Both the position numbers and the translations under genes were made by a program. Shown here one piece after another: positions 1 through 6,090 of a DNA stretch of 8,032 nt. The notes below the pieces were generated by a model. The model was given only the letters and a program-made list of their open reading frames with translations, searched no databases and was not told the origin of the DNA. Each line of letters begins with the position of its first letter. Positions within the stretch are counted from its first letter, which is position 1. Source of the DNA: DASXVX01 sp036504075 (lineage in GTDB: Bacteria > Bacillota > Sulfobacillia > Symbiobacteriales > Symbiobacteriaceae); contig DASXVX010000023.1 of assembly GCA_036504075.1 (NCBI GenBank), positions 1-8,032 on the forward strand, read 5' to 3'.

Positions 1-1
1 C

Positions 2-157
2 GTCTGGACCGGTGGCGGTACCATCATCGCCTGGTCTTCGCTGGTCGCCGTTGCCGGCTTCGCCGGCGTCTCCGCCGAAGAACTGGCCCGGAAAGCCTTC
101 ATCCCTGTGGTCACGGGCCTGGTGGTCGCCACGATCATCGCCGTTATCATATGGTAG
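2..157 (+). CDS. C-terminal end of an integral membrane transporter (partial)
   Basis: The reading frame is open from the window edge to TAG at 155-157 and gives 51 residues. They contain two hydrophobic stretches, IIAWSSLVAVAGFAGV and a longer one near the end (FIPVVTGLVVATIIAVIIW), separated by a short charged loop, SAEELARKA. A Gly-rich TGGG precedes the first. This is what the last one or two membrane helices of a secondary transporter or permease look like, with a very short tail after the final helix. I cannot name the family from this fragment, so substrate and energy coupling are unknown. A strong hairpin starts 21 bases after the stop, which suggests the transcript ends there and the gene is not co-transcribed with the phosphoesterase that follows. 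Confidence 0.6.
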   Translation, partial: VWTGGGTIIAWSSLVAVAGFAGVSAEELARKAFIPVVTGLVVATIIAVIIW

Positions 158-178
158 CGTGAGCCACTTGTCCGAATG

Positions 179-216
179 AACCGGCCGGGGTCGTCATGTG
201 ACGGCCCCGGCCGGTT
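179..216 (+). terminator. GC-rich hairpin after the transporter gene, probable terminator
   Basis: Arms 179-195 and 200-216 pair over 17 positions, all Watson-Crick except one G-U, around a four-base ATGT loop. The stem is built on CCGGCCGGGG and its complement. No U-tract follows (TCGCG comes next), so this is not a textbook intrinsic terminator, although such stems can still terminate or protect a 3' end. Its position 21 bases after a stop codon favours this role. It also covers an apparent ATG at 176, which argues against translation starting there. Confidence 0.55.
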
Positions 217-267
217 TCGCGTCCGGCGGAAACTTGGCTGTGCGGCAATGTCTCCCCCTCTCGTCTG

Positions 268-273
268 TAAAAT
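268..273 (+). promoter_or_regulatory. Possible -10 element for the phosphoesterase gene
   Basis: TAAAAT preceded by TG matches the sigma-70 -10 consensus at five of six bases, in a locally AT-rich patch between the hairpin and the start codon. A start site near 280 would leave a leader of about 25 bases with the Shine-Dalgarno at 293-297. I see no convincing -35 box at 16-18 bases upstream (TTGGCT at 234-239 is too far away), so this is weak. Confidence 0.2.
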
Positions 274-292
274 AAAGGTAGGCGAGTGCGCG

Positions 293-297
293 GGAGG
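293..297 (+). promoter_or_regulatory. Shine-Dalgarno GGAGG that fixes the phosphoesterase start
   Basis: GGAGG inside GGGAGGG lies 7 bases before a TTG at 305. No comparable ribosome binding site precedes the in-frame ATGs at 176 or 248. The first residues from the TTG lead directly into the phosphoesterase core motif. Confidence 0.7.
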
Positions 298-304
298 GTT
301 GACT

Positions 305-1225
305 TTGGCGAAGCGTTACACCATTATCAGTGACCTCCATCTGGGTGACGGAACCCCGGCCGATACCTTTCAGACTTCCAACGCCGGGCCGCTGTTGGCC
401 GACTTGCTGCAATCGGTCCGGGCCGACCTTGACAATCACCTGATTCTGCTGGGCGATATCATGGAACTATGGAAGTTTTCGCTGGAGCAGGTGATGGCCT
501 TTCACGCCGGCGAGTTGGACCAGATGCTGGCCCTGGCGGCTGACGGCCGCCTCACCTGGGTCATTGGCAACCACGACTTCGAACCGGTCAATCGCTTCCT
601 GCCCTTTCGACGCATTTTCGGTACCGTGCCGCTGGTTCAGGAGCTGGTGGTCCCTGAGCTGGGACTCTACATGGCCCACGGGCATTTGCAGGACCCGCAC
701 GTCGACCGCCTGATTCCGATGCCGGGTGAAGAGACGGCGTACGAGTTCTCCCGCACCTTCGTTTATTACCTGAAGTACTTGATGCGCATTTCGCCGCACC
801 TGGACGAGCATCTCACGACGGTCGGCCTGGCGGTGCAAAGAGAGATTGACGAGGCCAGCAGCCTGGGCCGGGCGCTGATGGCGATGCCGGCCGGCCAGCG
901 CCGGGAGGCGCTGATCGACATTGCCAGACGGCTGGTGGGCTACAAGACGGCGGCGGAAGCGGGGCGCCAAGAGGCGGCGGAGGACCCGTGGGAGCGGGCC
1001 GCTTTTGCCATCATGGCGACCGGGGGATACCGGCACGTGGTCTTCGGCCACACGCACCGGCCCGGGGTGGTTCGGCGGGGCGGTCTGACCTACCTGAACT
1101 CGGGCTCGTGGTGCAGTGCCGACCGCTACCCGGCCACCTTTGTCCGCGCCGACGCCGTGCAGCAAACGGTGACGCTGTGGTGCATGGAGCCTGCCGGAGC
1201 CGTTCCGTACGGCCCGGACAGGTGA
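305..1225 (+). CDS. Calcineurin-like metallophosphoesterase
   Basis: The 306-residue protein has the full two-metal phosphoesterase signature in order: D10-x-H12 (SDLHLGD), G50-D51 (LLGDIMELW), G88-N89-H90-D91 (GNHDF), H125-G-H127 (AHGHLQDP) and G248-H-T-H251 (FGHTHRP). These residues bind the di-metal centre that hydrolyses phosphoester or pyrophosphate bonds. The GDIMELW and GHTHRP contexts recall the UDP-2,3-diacylglucosamine pyrophosphatase (LpxH-like) branch. However, LpxH usually has GNRD and is about 240 residues long, whereas this protein carries a long helical, charged insertion (about residues 140-240) between the HGH and GHTH motifs. The substrate is therefore left open. No signal peptide or membrane helix is seen, so it is probably cytosolic. 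TTG at 305 is chosen because of its Shine-Dalgarno. The frame stays open upstream to an ATG at 176, but that part covers the hairpin and looks non-coding. The gene converges on the kinase operon with a 15-base gap. Confidence 0.88.
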   Translation: MAKRYTIISDLHLGDGTPADTFQTSNAGPLLADLLQSVRADLDNHLILLGDIMELWKFSLEQVMAFHAGELDQMLALAADGRLTWVIGNHDFEPVNRFLPFRRIFGTVPLVQELVVPELGLYMAHGHLQDPHVDRLIPMPGEETAYEFSRTFVYYLKYLMRISPHLDEHLTTVGLAVQREIDEASSLGRALMAMPAGQRREALIDIARRLVGYKTAAEAGRQEAAEDPWERAAFAIMATGGYRHVVFGHTHRPGVVRRGGLTYLNSGSWCSADRYPATFVRADAVQQTVTLWCMEPAGAVPYGPDR

Positions 1226-1240
1226 AGGGACGCCCCCCGT

Positions 1241-2935
1241 TTACGCACCGGGCAAAGATACCTGGAAGATGCTACCGGAACCGGGGGTGCTCCACACCTG
1301 GATGTCCCCGGACATAGCCTGCATGATTGCCAGGCTGGTGGCCAGACCGAGCCCGGCGCCACCCTGGAGTCCCCTGGTGGTGAAGAAGGGCGTAAACAAG
1401 TGGGGCAGGTGCTCCGGCCGGATTCCAGAGCCGGTGTCCTGAACCGAAATCGTAAGTCTGTTCGCGCCGTTCGCGCGGGCTGTGAACCGCAGTTCCCCTC
1501 CGCCGGGCATGGCTTGCAGACCGTTCAGTCCCAGGTTCAACAGCACCTGTTCCAACTGGCCGGCGTCCGCCCGGGCGCACAGCCCGGAAGATGTGTCCAC
1601 GGCAATCAGGACGCCCTGTTGAGCAGCCTGCACTTCTAGCAGCCGTCGGATGCGTTCCACGACCGTGGCCACGTCCAACGGCGCCAACGTCAGTTGCGTG
1701 GAGGCGGACAAACGGTAAAACCGCTGCAGCATGTCCGAACCTTGATCCAGGGCCGCGGTGATGCTCGTTGCTCTGGTAACGGTCTCGGCGTCGCCGGTCA
1801 TTTTCAGCACTTCGGCGTTCATGGCAATGGCACCGAAGATATTGTTTAGGTTGTGGGCAACACCTGCCGCCACCTGACCGGTCAGCGCCAACTGCTCGGC
1901 CCGGGCGGCACGCCGCTCGCTGGCCCGACGCTCGGTGACATCCCGAATCAGGGAGATGGTGGCCGCGACCTGGTGGTGCTCGTCGAGAACGGGGAAACCC
2001 TCAACTGCCACCAGGCGTCCATTGTTGATCAGCATTTCGGCGCGTTGAGTTTCGCCTTTCTGCGGCCGGTTCAGGAATTCTTTCATGACCGACTCCGGGA
2101 CGCTATTCGTAACCGCCTCGCCGCGCAACTCGGCCGGCGTCCGTTTGAGGGGTTTGGCAAACGCTTCGTTGCACCAGACGATCCGGTGATCCAGCGACCG
2201 AACGGCGATGGCCACATCGATGTTGTTGAGCGCCGTGGCAAAGAGCCGCTCCGAAAAGTCCGGACCGGTGAGCGGATGGAGTATCGCCAGCACATGGGAG
2301 CGCCCACGGTACTTGATGGCTTGTAACTTGGCCACCATGGGGGGCCTGCCGCTCCCGTCGTCGGGAAAGATCAGTTCCGACTCGCTGTGGCCGTGCTTGA
2401 ACGCCGCCAGAATCAGCTCCTTGGCCTTTGCCCGATGCTTGTCGACAAGGTCCCAGACCAACACACCCAGGACGCGATGCCCTCTGGATTCGGCGAGTTG
2501 CATGGCGCTGGGCGACGCCCAGACCACGCGTCCGCCCTGGTCCACCAGATACGCCAGCGCCTTCACGGCTCCGAGCAGCGTATTGGCCAGGGTCAGGTAG
2601 TCGAAGACCAACTGGTTCAGCAAGGCCAGAGCGGTCAGGACGACAGCCTCCATACCCAGGTGCGCACCCGCATGCACGCCGGCAGTCAGGTGGGAAAACC
2701 GCTGCGTCTCCGCAACGAGCACCGCGGCGAACATCAGGAACGAAACGGTCAGTCCTGGCAACAGCGGGAACAGCAGGTTGGCCAGTGCCCAGGTCCCAAA
2801 GAATGTTACGTGCCACCACAGCCAAAACGCGGGAGCGAGGACGTAGCCGGCGACGGTTATGAGTCCGGCGCTGCCCACTACCACGCACCGCAGCGCCAGC
2901 GGCAGGCGACGTAAGTGAGAAATCAGTTTATGCAC
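1241..2935 (-). CDS. Membrane-bound PAS sensor histidine kinase HK1 (last gene of kinase operon)
   Basis: This 564-residue sensor kinase starts with an aromatic-rich membrane region (hydrophobic stretches near 15-35, 36-56 and 58-75, and another near 95-116). Two PAS-like segments follow (about 122-220 and 230-338, the second ending in RDVTERR). Next are a HisKA dimerisation segment with H361 in AHNLNNIFGAI, and a complete ATP-binding domain: N467/N471 (NLGLNGLQAM), D500-x-G-x-G504 (DTGSGI), LFTPFFTT, and GGAGLGLA at about 525-532. It should autophosphorylate on H361 and pass phosphate to a receiver, most plausibly the divergently encoded dual-receiver regulator. The residue after the His is Asn rather than Glu/Asp. 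The start is GTG at 2935-2933 with GGGGG nine bases upstream; no other start codon lies between it and the HK2 stop 39 bases before. It is clearly a tandem duplicate of HK2. The signal is unknown, and I do not recognise the membrane region as a named sensor domain. Confidence 0.92.
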   Translation of the reverse strand: MHKLISHLRRLPLALRCVVVGSAGLITVAGYVLAPAFWLWWHVTFFGTWALANLLFPLLPGLTVSFLMFAAVLVAETQRFSHLTAGVHAGAHLGMEAVVLTALALLNQLVFDYLTLANTLLGAVKALAYLVDQGGRVVWASPSAMQLAESRGHRVLGVLVWDLVDKHRAKAKELILAAFKHGHSESELIFPDDGSGRPPMVAKLQAIKYRGRSHVLAILHPLTGPDFSERLFATALNNIDVAIAVRSLDHRIVWCNEAFAKPLKRTPAELRGEAVTNSVPESVMKEFLNRPQKGETQRAEMLINNGRLVAVEGFPVLDEHHQVAATISLIRDVTERRASERRAARAEQLALTGQVAAGVAHNLNNIFGAIAMNAEVLKMTGDAETVTRATSITAALDQGSDMLQRFYRLSASTQLTLAPLDVATVVERIRRLLEVQAAQQGVLIAVDTSSGLCARADAGQLEQVLLNLGLNGLQAMPGGGELRFTARANGANRLTISVQDTGSGIRPEHLPHLFTPFFTTRGLQGGAGLGLATSLAIMQAMSGDIQVWSTPGSGSIFQVSLPGA

Positions 2936-2944
2936 GAAAAACTG

Positions 2945-2949
2945 CCCCC
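2945..2949 (-). promoter_or_regulatory. GGGGG ribosome binding site of HK1
   Basis: On the - strand CTTGGGGGCAG precedes the GTG start with a nine-base spacer. The same element at the same spacing precedes HK2, so it was copied with the gene. It supports GTG as the start in both. Confidence 0.5.
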
Positions 2950-2974
2950 AAGTGTCATGTCGGTACTTGTCGCT

Positions 2975-4693
2975 TCAGGCACAAGGCAGGGAGAGGCGGA
3001 AGCTGCTGCCGGCGCCGGGGGTGCTTTCGACTTGAATGTCGCCGGACATGGCGTGCATCATCGCCAGGCTGGTGGCCAGGCCGAGCCCTGTGCCACCGTT
3101 GTGTTGACTGGTGGTGAAGAAGGGGGTAAAGAGCTGGGGCAGGTTCTCCGGCTGGATTCCGGAACCGGTGTCCTGCACGGAGATAGACAGGCGGGCCGCA
3201 CCATCCAGTCGGGTGGTGAAACGCAGCGTGCCGCCGGCGGGCATGGCTTGCAGTCCGTTCAGACCCAGGTTTAGCAGGACCTGCTGCAGGTGGGTGGCGT
3301 CGGCCCGGGCGCAAAGCCCGGGGACTGTATCCACGGCAATTTGAACCCCTTGCCGGGCCGCCTGCAATTCGAGCAGTTGTCGGGTGCGTTCCAGGATCGG
3401 AGCCACGTCTACCGACTCCAACGTCGCCTGTATAGCGGTGCTCAAGCGGCAAAACCGCTCGAGAATTGCGGAACCCTGGTCCAGCGCCCGGGTGATGTTT
3501 GCCGCTCGCAGAGCGGTGGCTTCGTCACCGGTTCTTTTGAGCAACTCGGCGTTCACGGTAATGGCGCCGAAGATATTGTTGACGTTGTGGGCAATCCCTG
3601 CCGCCAACTGACCGATCAGCGCCAGCCGCTGGGCCTGTGCAACGCGCCGGTCGTTCTCCCGGCGCTCGGTGACATCCCGAGACAGGGAGATTGTGGCGAC
3701 GACCTGGTGGTTGCCATCCACAACGGGAAAGAACTCCCACGCCAACAGCCGTCCGTCAGGCGCCTCCAGGTCGATCTGGTAGGGCTCGCCCATCTGCGGC
3801 CGGTGCAGGGCACGTTTCATAACCGGCGCTGAGAAGCAGTACGCGGGGGTGGTACTGCCGCGCAGCTCATCCGGCATCTGTTTGAGCGGTTTGGCAAACG
3901 CGGTATTGCACCAGAGGAGCCGGTAGTCGAGCGCCCGAATGGCGATGGCCGTGTCTACGGCGTTGAGCGCCGTGGCAAACAGCCGCTCCGAAAAATCCGG
4001 CCCGGTGACCGGGTAGAGTATCGAGAGCACGTGCGGACGCCCGCGGTAGGTAATGGTTTGTGACCGGGCAAACATCGGGGACAGGCCGCCGGATCCTTCG
4101 CCGGAGCTGTCGCCGAAGTCCTTGATGAAAAAAGTCTCGGACCCACTGTGACCGCGTTCGAACGCTTCCTGCGTATACTTTTTGGCCGCTTCCCGGTACT
4201 GCTCGGGGACCGCCCAGGCAAGCCGGCCACGGGTCGGGCGCCCATGGGATTTCGCCAGGCGCCTCGCCCTGGCCGACCGCCAGACCAGGTGTCCCTGGCG
4301 GTCCGACAGATACGCCAACTCCTTTACGCTGCCGAGCAGCGGGTTGGCCACGGCCATGTAGTCGAAGGTCAAGTGGCCCAGAACGGCCAGTGCAGTCAGG
4401 GCGATCGACTCCAGGCCGGTCGCACCCGCGTGGAACAGGCGACCGGAGCTGGAAATCAGCGGCATTTCCCCCGCCAACATTCCGGCGAAAATCAGAAATG
4501 AGATGGCCAGGCCCGATACCAGCGGGAACAAGACGTTGGCAAAGACCCACGCCCCAAAAAACGTCAGGCGCCACAACCACCAGAACTCAGGAGCAACGAG
4601 GTTTCCGGCCACGGGTAGGAGTCCGCCCGCGCACACCAGCAGGCACCGCAGCGCAAATGGCAGTTCGCGTAGGCGAGAAATTCGTTCGTGCAC
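2975..4693 (-). CDS. Membrane-bound PAS sensor histidine kinase HK2 (middle gene, paralogue of HK1)
   Basis: This 572-residue kinase matches HK1 along its whole length. It has an aromatic-rich membrane region (about 15-75, with FW, TFFGAW, ANVLFPL and SFLIFA) and a further hydrophobic segment near 95-115. Two PAS-like segments follow; the second contains WCNTAFAKPLK and ends in RDVTERR. The HisKA segment carries H369 in AHNVNNIFGAI, and the ATP-binding domain has N475/N479, DTGSGI from D508, and GGTGLGLA. A Gly/Ser-rich insertion (GDSSGEGSGG) near residues 190-205 is the main difference from HK1. The frame extends upstream to an ATG at 4753 (592 residues). GTG at 4693 is preferred because it aligns with the only possible HK1 start and has the same GGGGG at nine bases. 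The gap to the HK3 stop is then 76 bases (16 if the ATG is used), so it should be co-transcribed with HK3. Its likely partner is the dual-receiver regulator. Confidence 0.92.
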   Translation of the reverse strand: MHERISRLRELPFALRCLLVCAGGLLPVAGNLVAPEFWWLWRLTFFGAWVFANVLFPLVSGLAISFLIFAGMLAGEMPLISSSGRLFHAGATGLESIALTALAVLGHLTFDYMAVANPLLGSVKELAYLSDRQGHLVWRSARARRLAKSHGRPTRGRLAWAVPEQYREAAKKYTQEAFERGHSGSETFFIKDFGDSSGEGSGGLSPMFARSQTITYRGRPHVLSILYPVTGPDFSERLFATALNAVDTAIAIRALDYRLLWCNTAFAKPLKQMPDELRGSTTPAYCFSAPVMKRALHRPQMGEPYQIDLEAPDGRLLAWEFFPVVDGNHQVVATISLSRDVTERRENDRRVAQAQRLALIGQLAAGIAHNVNNIFGAITVNAELLKRTGDEATALRAANITRALDQGSAILERFCRLSTAIQATLESVDVAPILERTRQLLELQAARQGVQIAVDTVPGLCARADATHLQQVLLNLGLNGLQAMPAGGTLRFTTRLDGAARLSISVQDTGSGIQPENLPQLFTPFFTTSQHNGGTGLGLATSLAMMHAMSGDIQVESTPGAGSSFRLSLPCA

Positions 4694-4702
4694 GACAGAG
4701 TG

Positions 4703-4707
4703 CCCCC
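4703..4707 (-). promoter_or_regulatory. GGGGG ribosome binding site of HK2
   Basis: On the - strand CTTGGGGGCAC lies nine bases before GTG at 4693, matching the HK1 leader in sequence and spacing. The alternative ATG at 4753 has only a weak purine run (CTGGAACCCCCTGA) before it. Confidence 0.5.
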
Positions 4708-4769
4708 AAGTCTCATTTCGGTACCGGACCGGGTCAATTCGCCGGGAATCCATTCAGGGGGTTCCAGAC

Positions 4770-6002
4770 TCATGAACTTGGCAGGGTGAGTGTAAAAACG
4801 GTGGGACCGCCGGGCGGGCTGGCGACTTCGAGCGTCCCATTCATGCCTTCCGCCAGCGACCGGCTGACGGCAAGCCCAAGGCCGACTCCGGTTACGGTGC
4901 TGGTCTTGGTGCTGAAGAACGGCAGGAAAATCAGTTCCGTGAGTTCAGGGGGAATGGGCGGCCCCGAGTTTGCGATGTCGATCCGGGCTTCCGCCCCGCT
5001 GCGGGTGACGGTGATGCTGATTTTCCCGCGGTACCCGCAGGCCTCGACGGCATTCAGGAGTATGTTCACAAGGATCTGGCGGACCTGGCTGGCGTCGGCG
5101 TATGCATTGATTTCGGGCTCGAACCGGAGAGACAGGTCAATGCAATGGTGCTGGGCATTCGGCTCCACCAGGGTCACGGCATCCGCTACCACGGGTTCGA
5201 GTGGCACAACGCAGAGAGACGGCTCGCTGCCAGAGGCAAACGTCATGAGCCTGGAACAGAGTTCACCGCCGCGACCGGCAGCCCTGGCGATTTTCTCGGC
5301 AATGGCCTGAGCGTCCGGCCCTTCAGTCCGGTGCAACAGTTCGGCCTGGAGCATGATGCCGCCAAACACATTATTGAAGTTGTGCGTGATTCCGGCCGTT
5401 AGCTGGGCCACTGCCGTGGCATGATCGACCCGGCTGAGGCTGGCCTGGACCCGGCGCTCGTGGGTGACGTCCCGGAACAGGAGCATGGAGAGCGGAGTCC
5501 CAAATGATGAGTCGCGAACCCCGGTGACCGTCAGAATCTGAACCGGTGTATCGGGTTGGCGCCATTCACATGGCACCGGTCCCTCGGCGCCTCTTTCGCC
5601 CTGGAAAACGGCTTTCAGAACCTTCGCAATGACGGCCTGTGCCTGGGCCGGCACGACATCGCGCCATCTTTGCCCCGCCGCAGCAGTCGGATCATAACCG
5701 TATGTAGACAATGACTTGGATACGTGTACAATAATGCCATGATGGTCGATGACCAGTGTCAGGTCTGCCACCTGGTTGACGGCAGCGCGTAACTCCGTGC
5801 GACGGCGACCGGCGGCGGCCTCGTTAAGCACGAGGTACGCCGTGACGGACAGGTAGAGTGCAATGTCCCCTGCCAAGTCCACCGCCCGTTGTCTCGATAT
5901 TTCATGTGCCGTGACAGCCTCAAACGCCTTGGTCACGGAATGGACCATGGCGATAACGGCGATTACACTGAGGATAGTCCTCAGGGACAGCCCGCTGTTC
6001 AC
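4770..6002 (-). CDS. Membrane-bound PAS histidine kinase HK3 (first gene of kinase operon)
   Basis: From GTG at 6002 this is a 410-residue kinase with two hydrophobic helices (about 9-23 and 43-60). A single PAS-like domain follows (about 72-182: VIDHHGIIVHVSKSLSTYGYD ... LLFRDVTHERR). The HisKA segment has H207 in GITHNFNNVFGGI. The ATP-binding domain has N313/N317 (NILLNAVEAC), a G1 box that reads IANSGPPIP in place of DxGxG, LPFFSTK, and TGVGLGLAVS at about 371-380. It is only distantly similar to HK1 and HK2, and its membrane part is unrelated by eye. The frame is open to a TTG at 6038, but the sigma-54 promoter predicts transcription to start near 6035, after that TTG. The GTG has AGGTGGA just upstream and a 33-base leader. 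It leads the kinase operon and presumably acts on the divergent regulator. Confidence 0.9.
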   Translation of the reverse strand: MNSGLSLRTILSVIAVIAMVHSVTKAFEAVTAHEISRQRAVDLAGDIALYLSVTAYLVLNEAAAGRRRTELRAAVNQVADLTLVIDHHGIIVHVSKSLSTYGYDPTAAAGQRWRDVVPAQAQAVIAKVLKAVFQGERGAEGPVPCEWRQPDTPVQILTVTGVRDSSFGTPLSMLLFRDVTHERRVQASLSRVDHATAVAQLTAGITHNFNNVFGGIMLQAELLHRTEGPDAQAIAEKIARAAGRGGELCSRLMTFASGSEPSLCVVPLEPVVADAVTLVEPNAQHHCIDLSLRFEPEINAYADASQVRQILVNILLNAVEACGYRGKISITVTRSGAEARIDIANSGPPIPPELTELIFLPFFSTKTSTVTGVGLGLAVSRSLAEGMNGTLEVASPPGGPTVFTLTLPSS

Positions 6003-6005
6003 TGC

Positions 6006-6012
6006 TCCACCT
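6006..6012 (-). promoter_or_regulatory. Shine-Dalgarno AGGTGGA of HK3
   Basis: AGGTGGA on the - strand ends three bases before GTG at 6002 (four if only AGGTGG is counted), which is close but workable. It lies inside the leader predicted from the sigma-54 promoter and supports the GTG start over TTG at 6038 or 6020, which have no ribosome binding site. Confidence 0.5.
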
Positions 6013-6044
6013 GCTTCCAATAAACTCTGAACTCTCAAATATCA

Positions 6045-6062
6045 TTGCAAATCCCGTGCCAA
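6045..6062 (-). promoter_or_regulatory. Sigma-54 (-24/-12) promoter of the three-kinase operon
   Basis: Read on the - strand the site is TTGGCACGGGATTTGCAA. It matches the sigma-54 consensus TGGCACG-N4-TTGCW without a mismatch: the -24 element TGGCAC is at 6061-6056 and the -12 element TTGCA at 6050-6046, with the invariant GG and GC exactly 12 bases apart. The predicted start is near 6035 (an A), 33 bases before the HK3 GTG. Sigma-54 promoters need an AAA+ activator with a GAFTGA loop, and such a gene begins 30 bases away on the opposite strand. Activator binding sites would be expected 80-200 bases upstream, which here means inside the regulator's own coding sequence. Confidence 0.82.
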
Positions 6063-6077
6063 TTCCAGGACTCCGGT

Positions 6078-6082
6078 GGGAG
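6078..6082 (+). promoter_or_regulatory. Shine-Dalgarno GGGAG of the response regulator
   Basis: GGGAG at 6078-6082 lies eight bases before ATG at 6091, followed by a typical receiver N-terminus (MVRERILVVEN). The frame also contains GTGs at 6076 and 6082, but the first starts ahead of this site and the second overlaps it, so ATG is preferred. Confidence 0.6.
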
Positions 6083-6090
6083 TGGGCCTT

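Larger units (their letters stand above)
1241..2966 (-). repeat. Copy B of a diverged tandem gene duplication (HK1 plus leader)
   Basis: The HK1 gene and about 30 bases upstream of it match the HK2 unit (2975-4724) in the same orientation and order. Examples of nearly identical DNA are 2228-2290 against 3965-4027, and the leaders 2936-2966 against 4694-4724. The proteins align end to end, with only a few small length differences in the N-terminal half. The C-terminal 204 residues align without gaps, and roughly two-thirds look identical by eye. Confidence 0.85.
2975..4724 (-). repeat. Copy A of a diverged tandem gene duplication (HK2 plus leader)
   Basis: This is the partner of the HK1 unit at 1241-2966. 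Similarity starts at a shared GTACCGA in the leader (around 4719-4724) and runs to the stop codon. Upstream of that point HK2 joins HK3, while HK1 joins the end of HK2, which marks the left junction of the duplicated unit to within a few bases. Confidence 0.85.

Noticed and set aside
467..1165. 232-codon open frame on the - strand opposite the phosphoesterase
   Set aside because: The opposite strand carries all metallophosphoesterase motifs; this frame has low-complexity Arg/His/Gln composition and no domain.
1226..1240. A bidirectional terminator between the convergent phosphoesterase and HK1 genes
   Set aside because: The 15-base gap and its flanks show no stable stem followed by a T-tract on either strand.
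4390..5310. 306-codon open frame on the + strand across the HK3/HK2 junction
   Set aside because: It spans two real kinase genes on the other strand, has no ribosome binding site, and its Arg/Pro/Ser-rich product shows no motif.
5998..6026. Sigma-70-like promoter TTCACT-N17-TAAACT for the regulator on the + strand
   Set aside because: Each box matches only four of six consensus bases, which is expected often by chance. The regulator's promoter stays unassigned.
6036..6038. TTG at 6038 as HK3 start
   Set aside because: It lies upstream of the start site predicted from the sigma-54 promoter (about 6035) and has no Shine-Dalgarno; GTG 6002 fits both.
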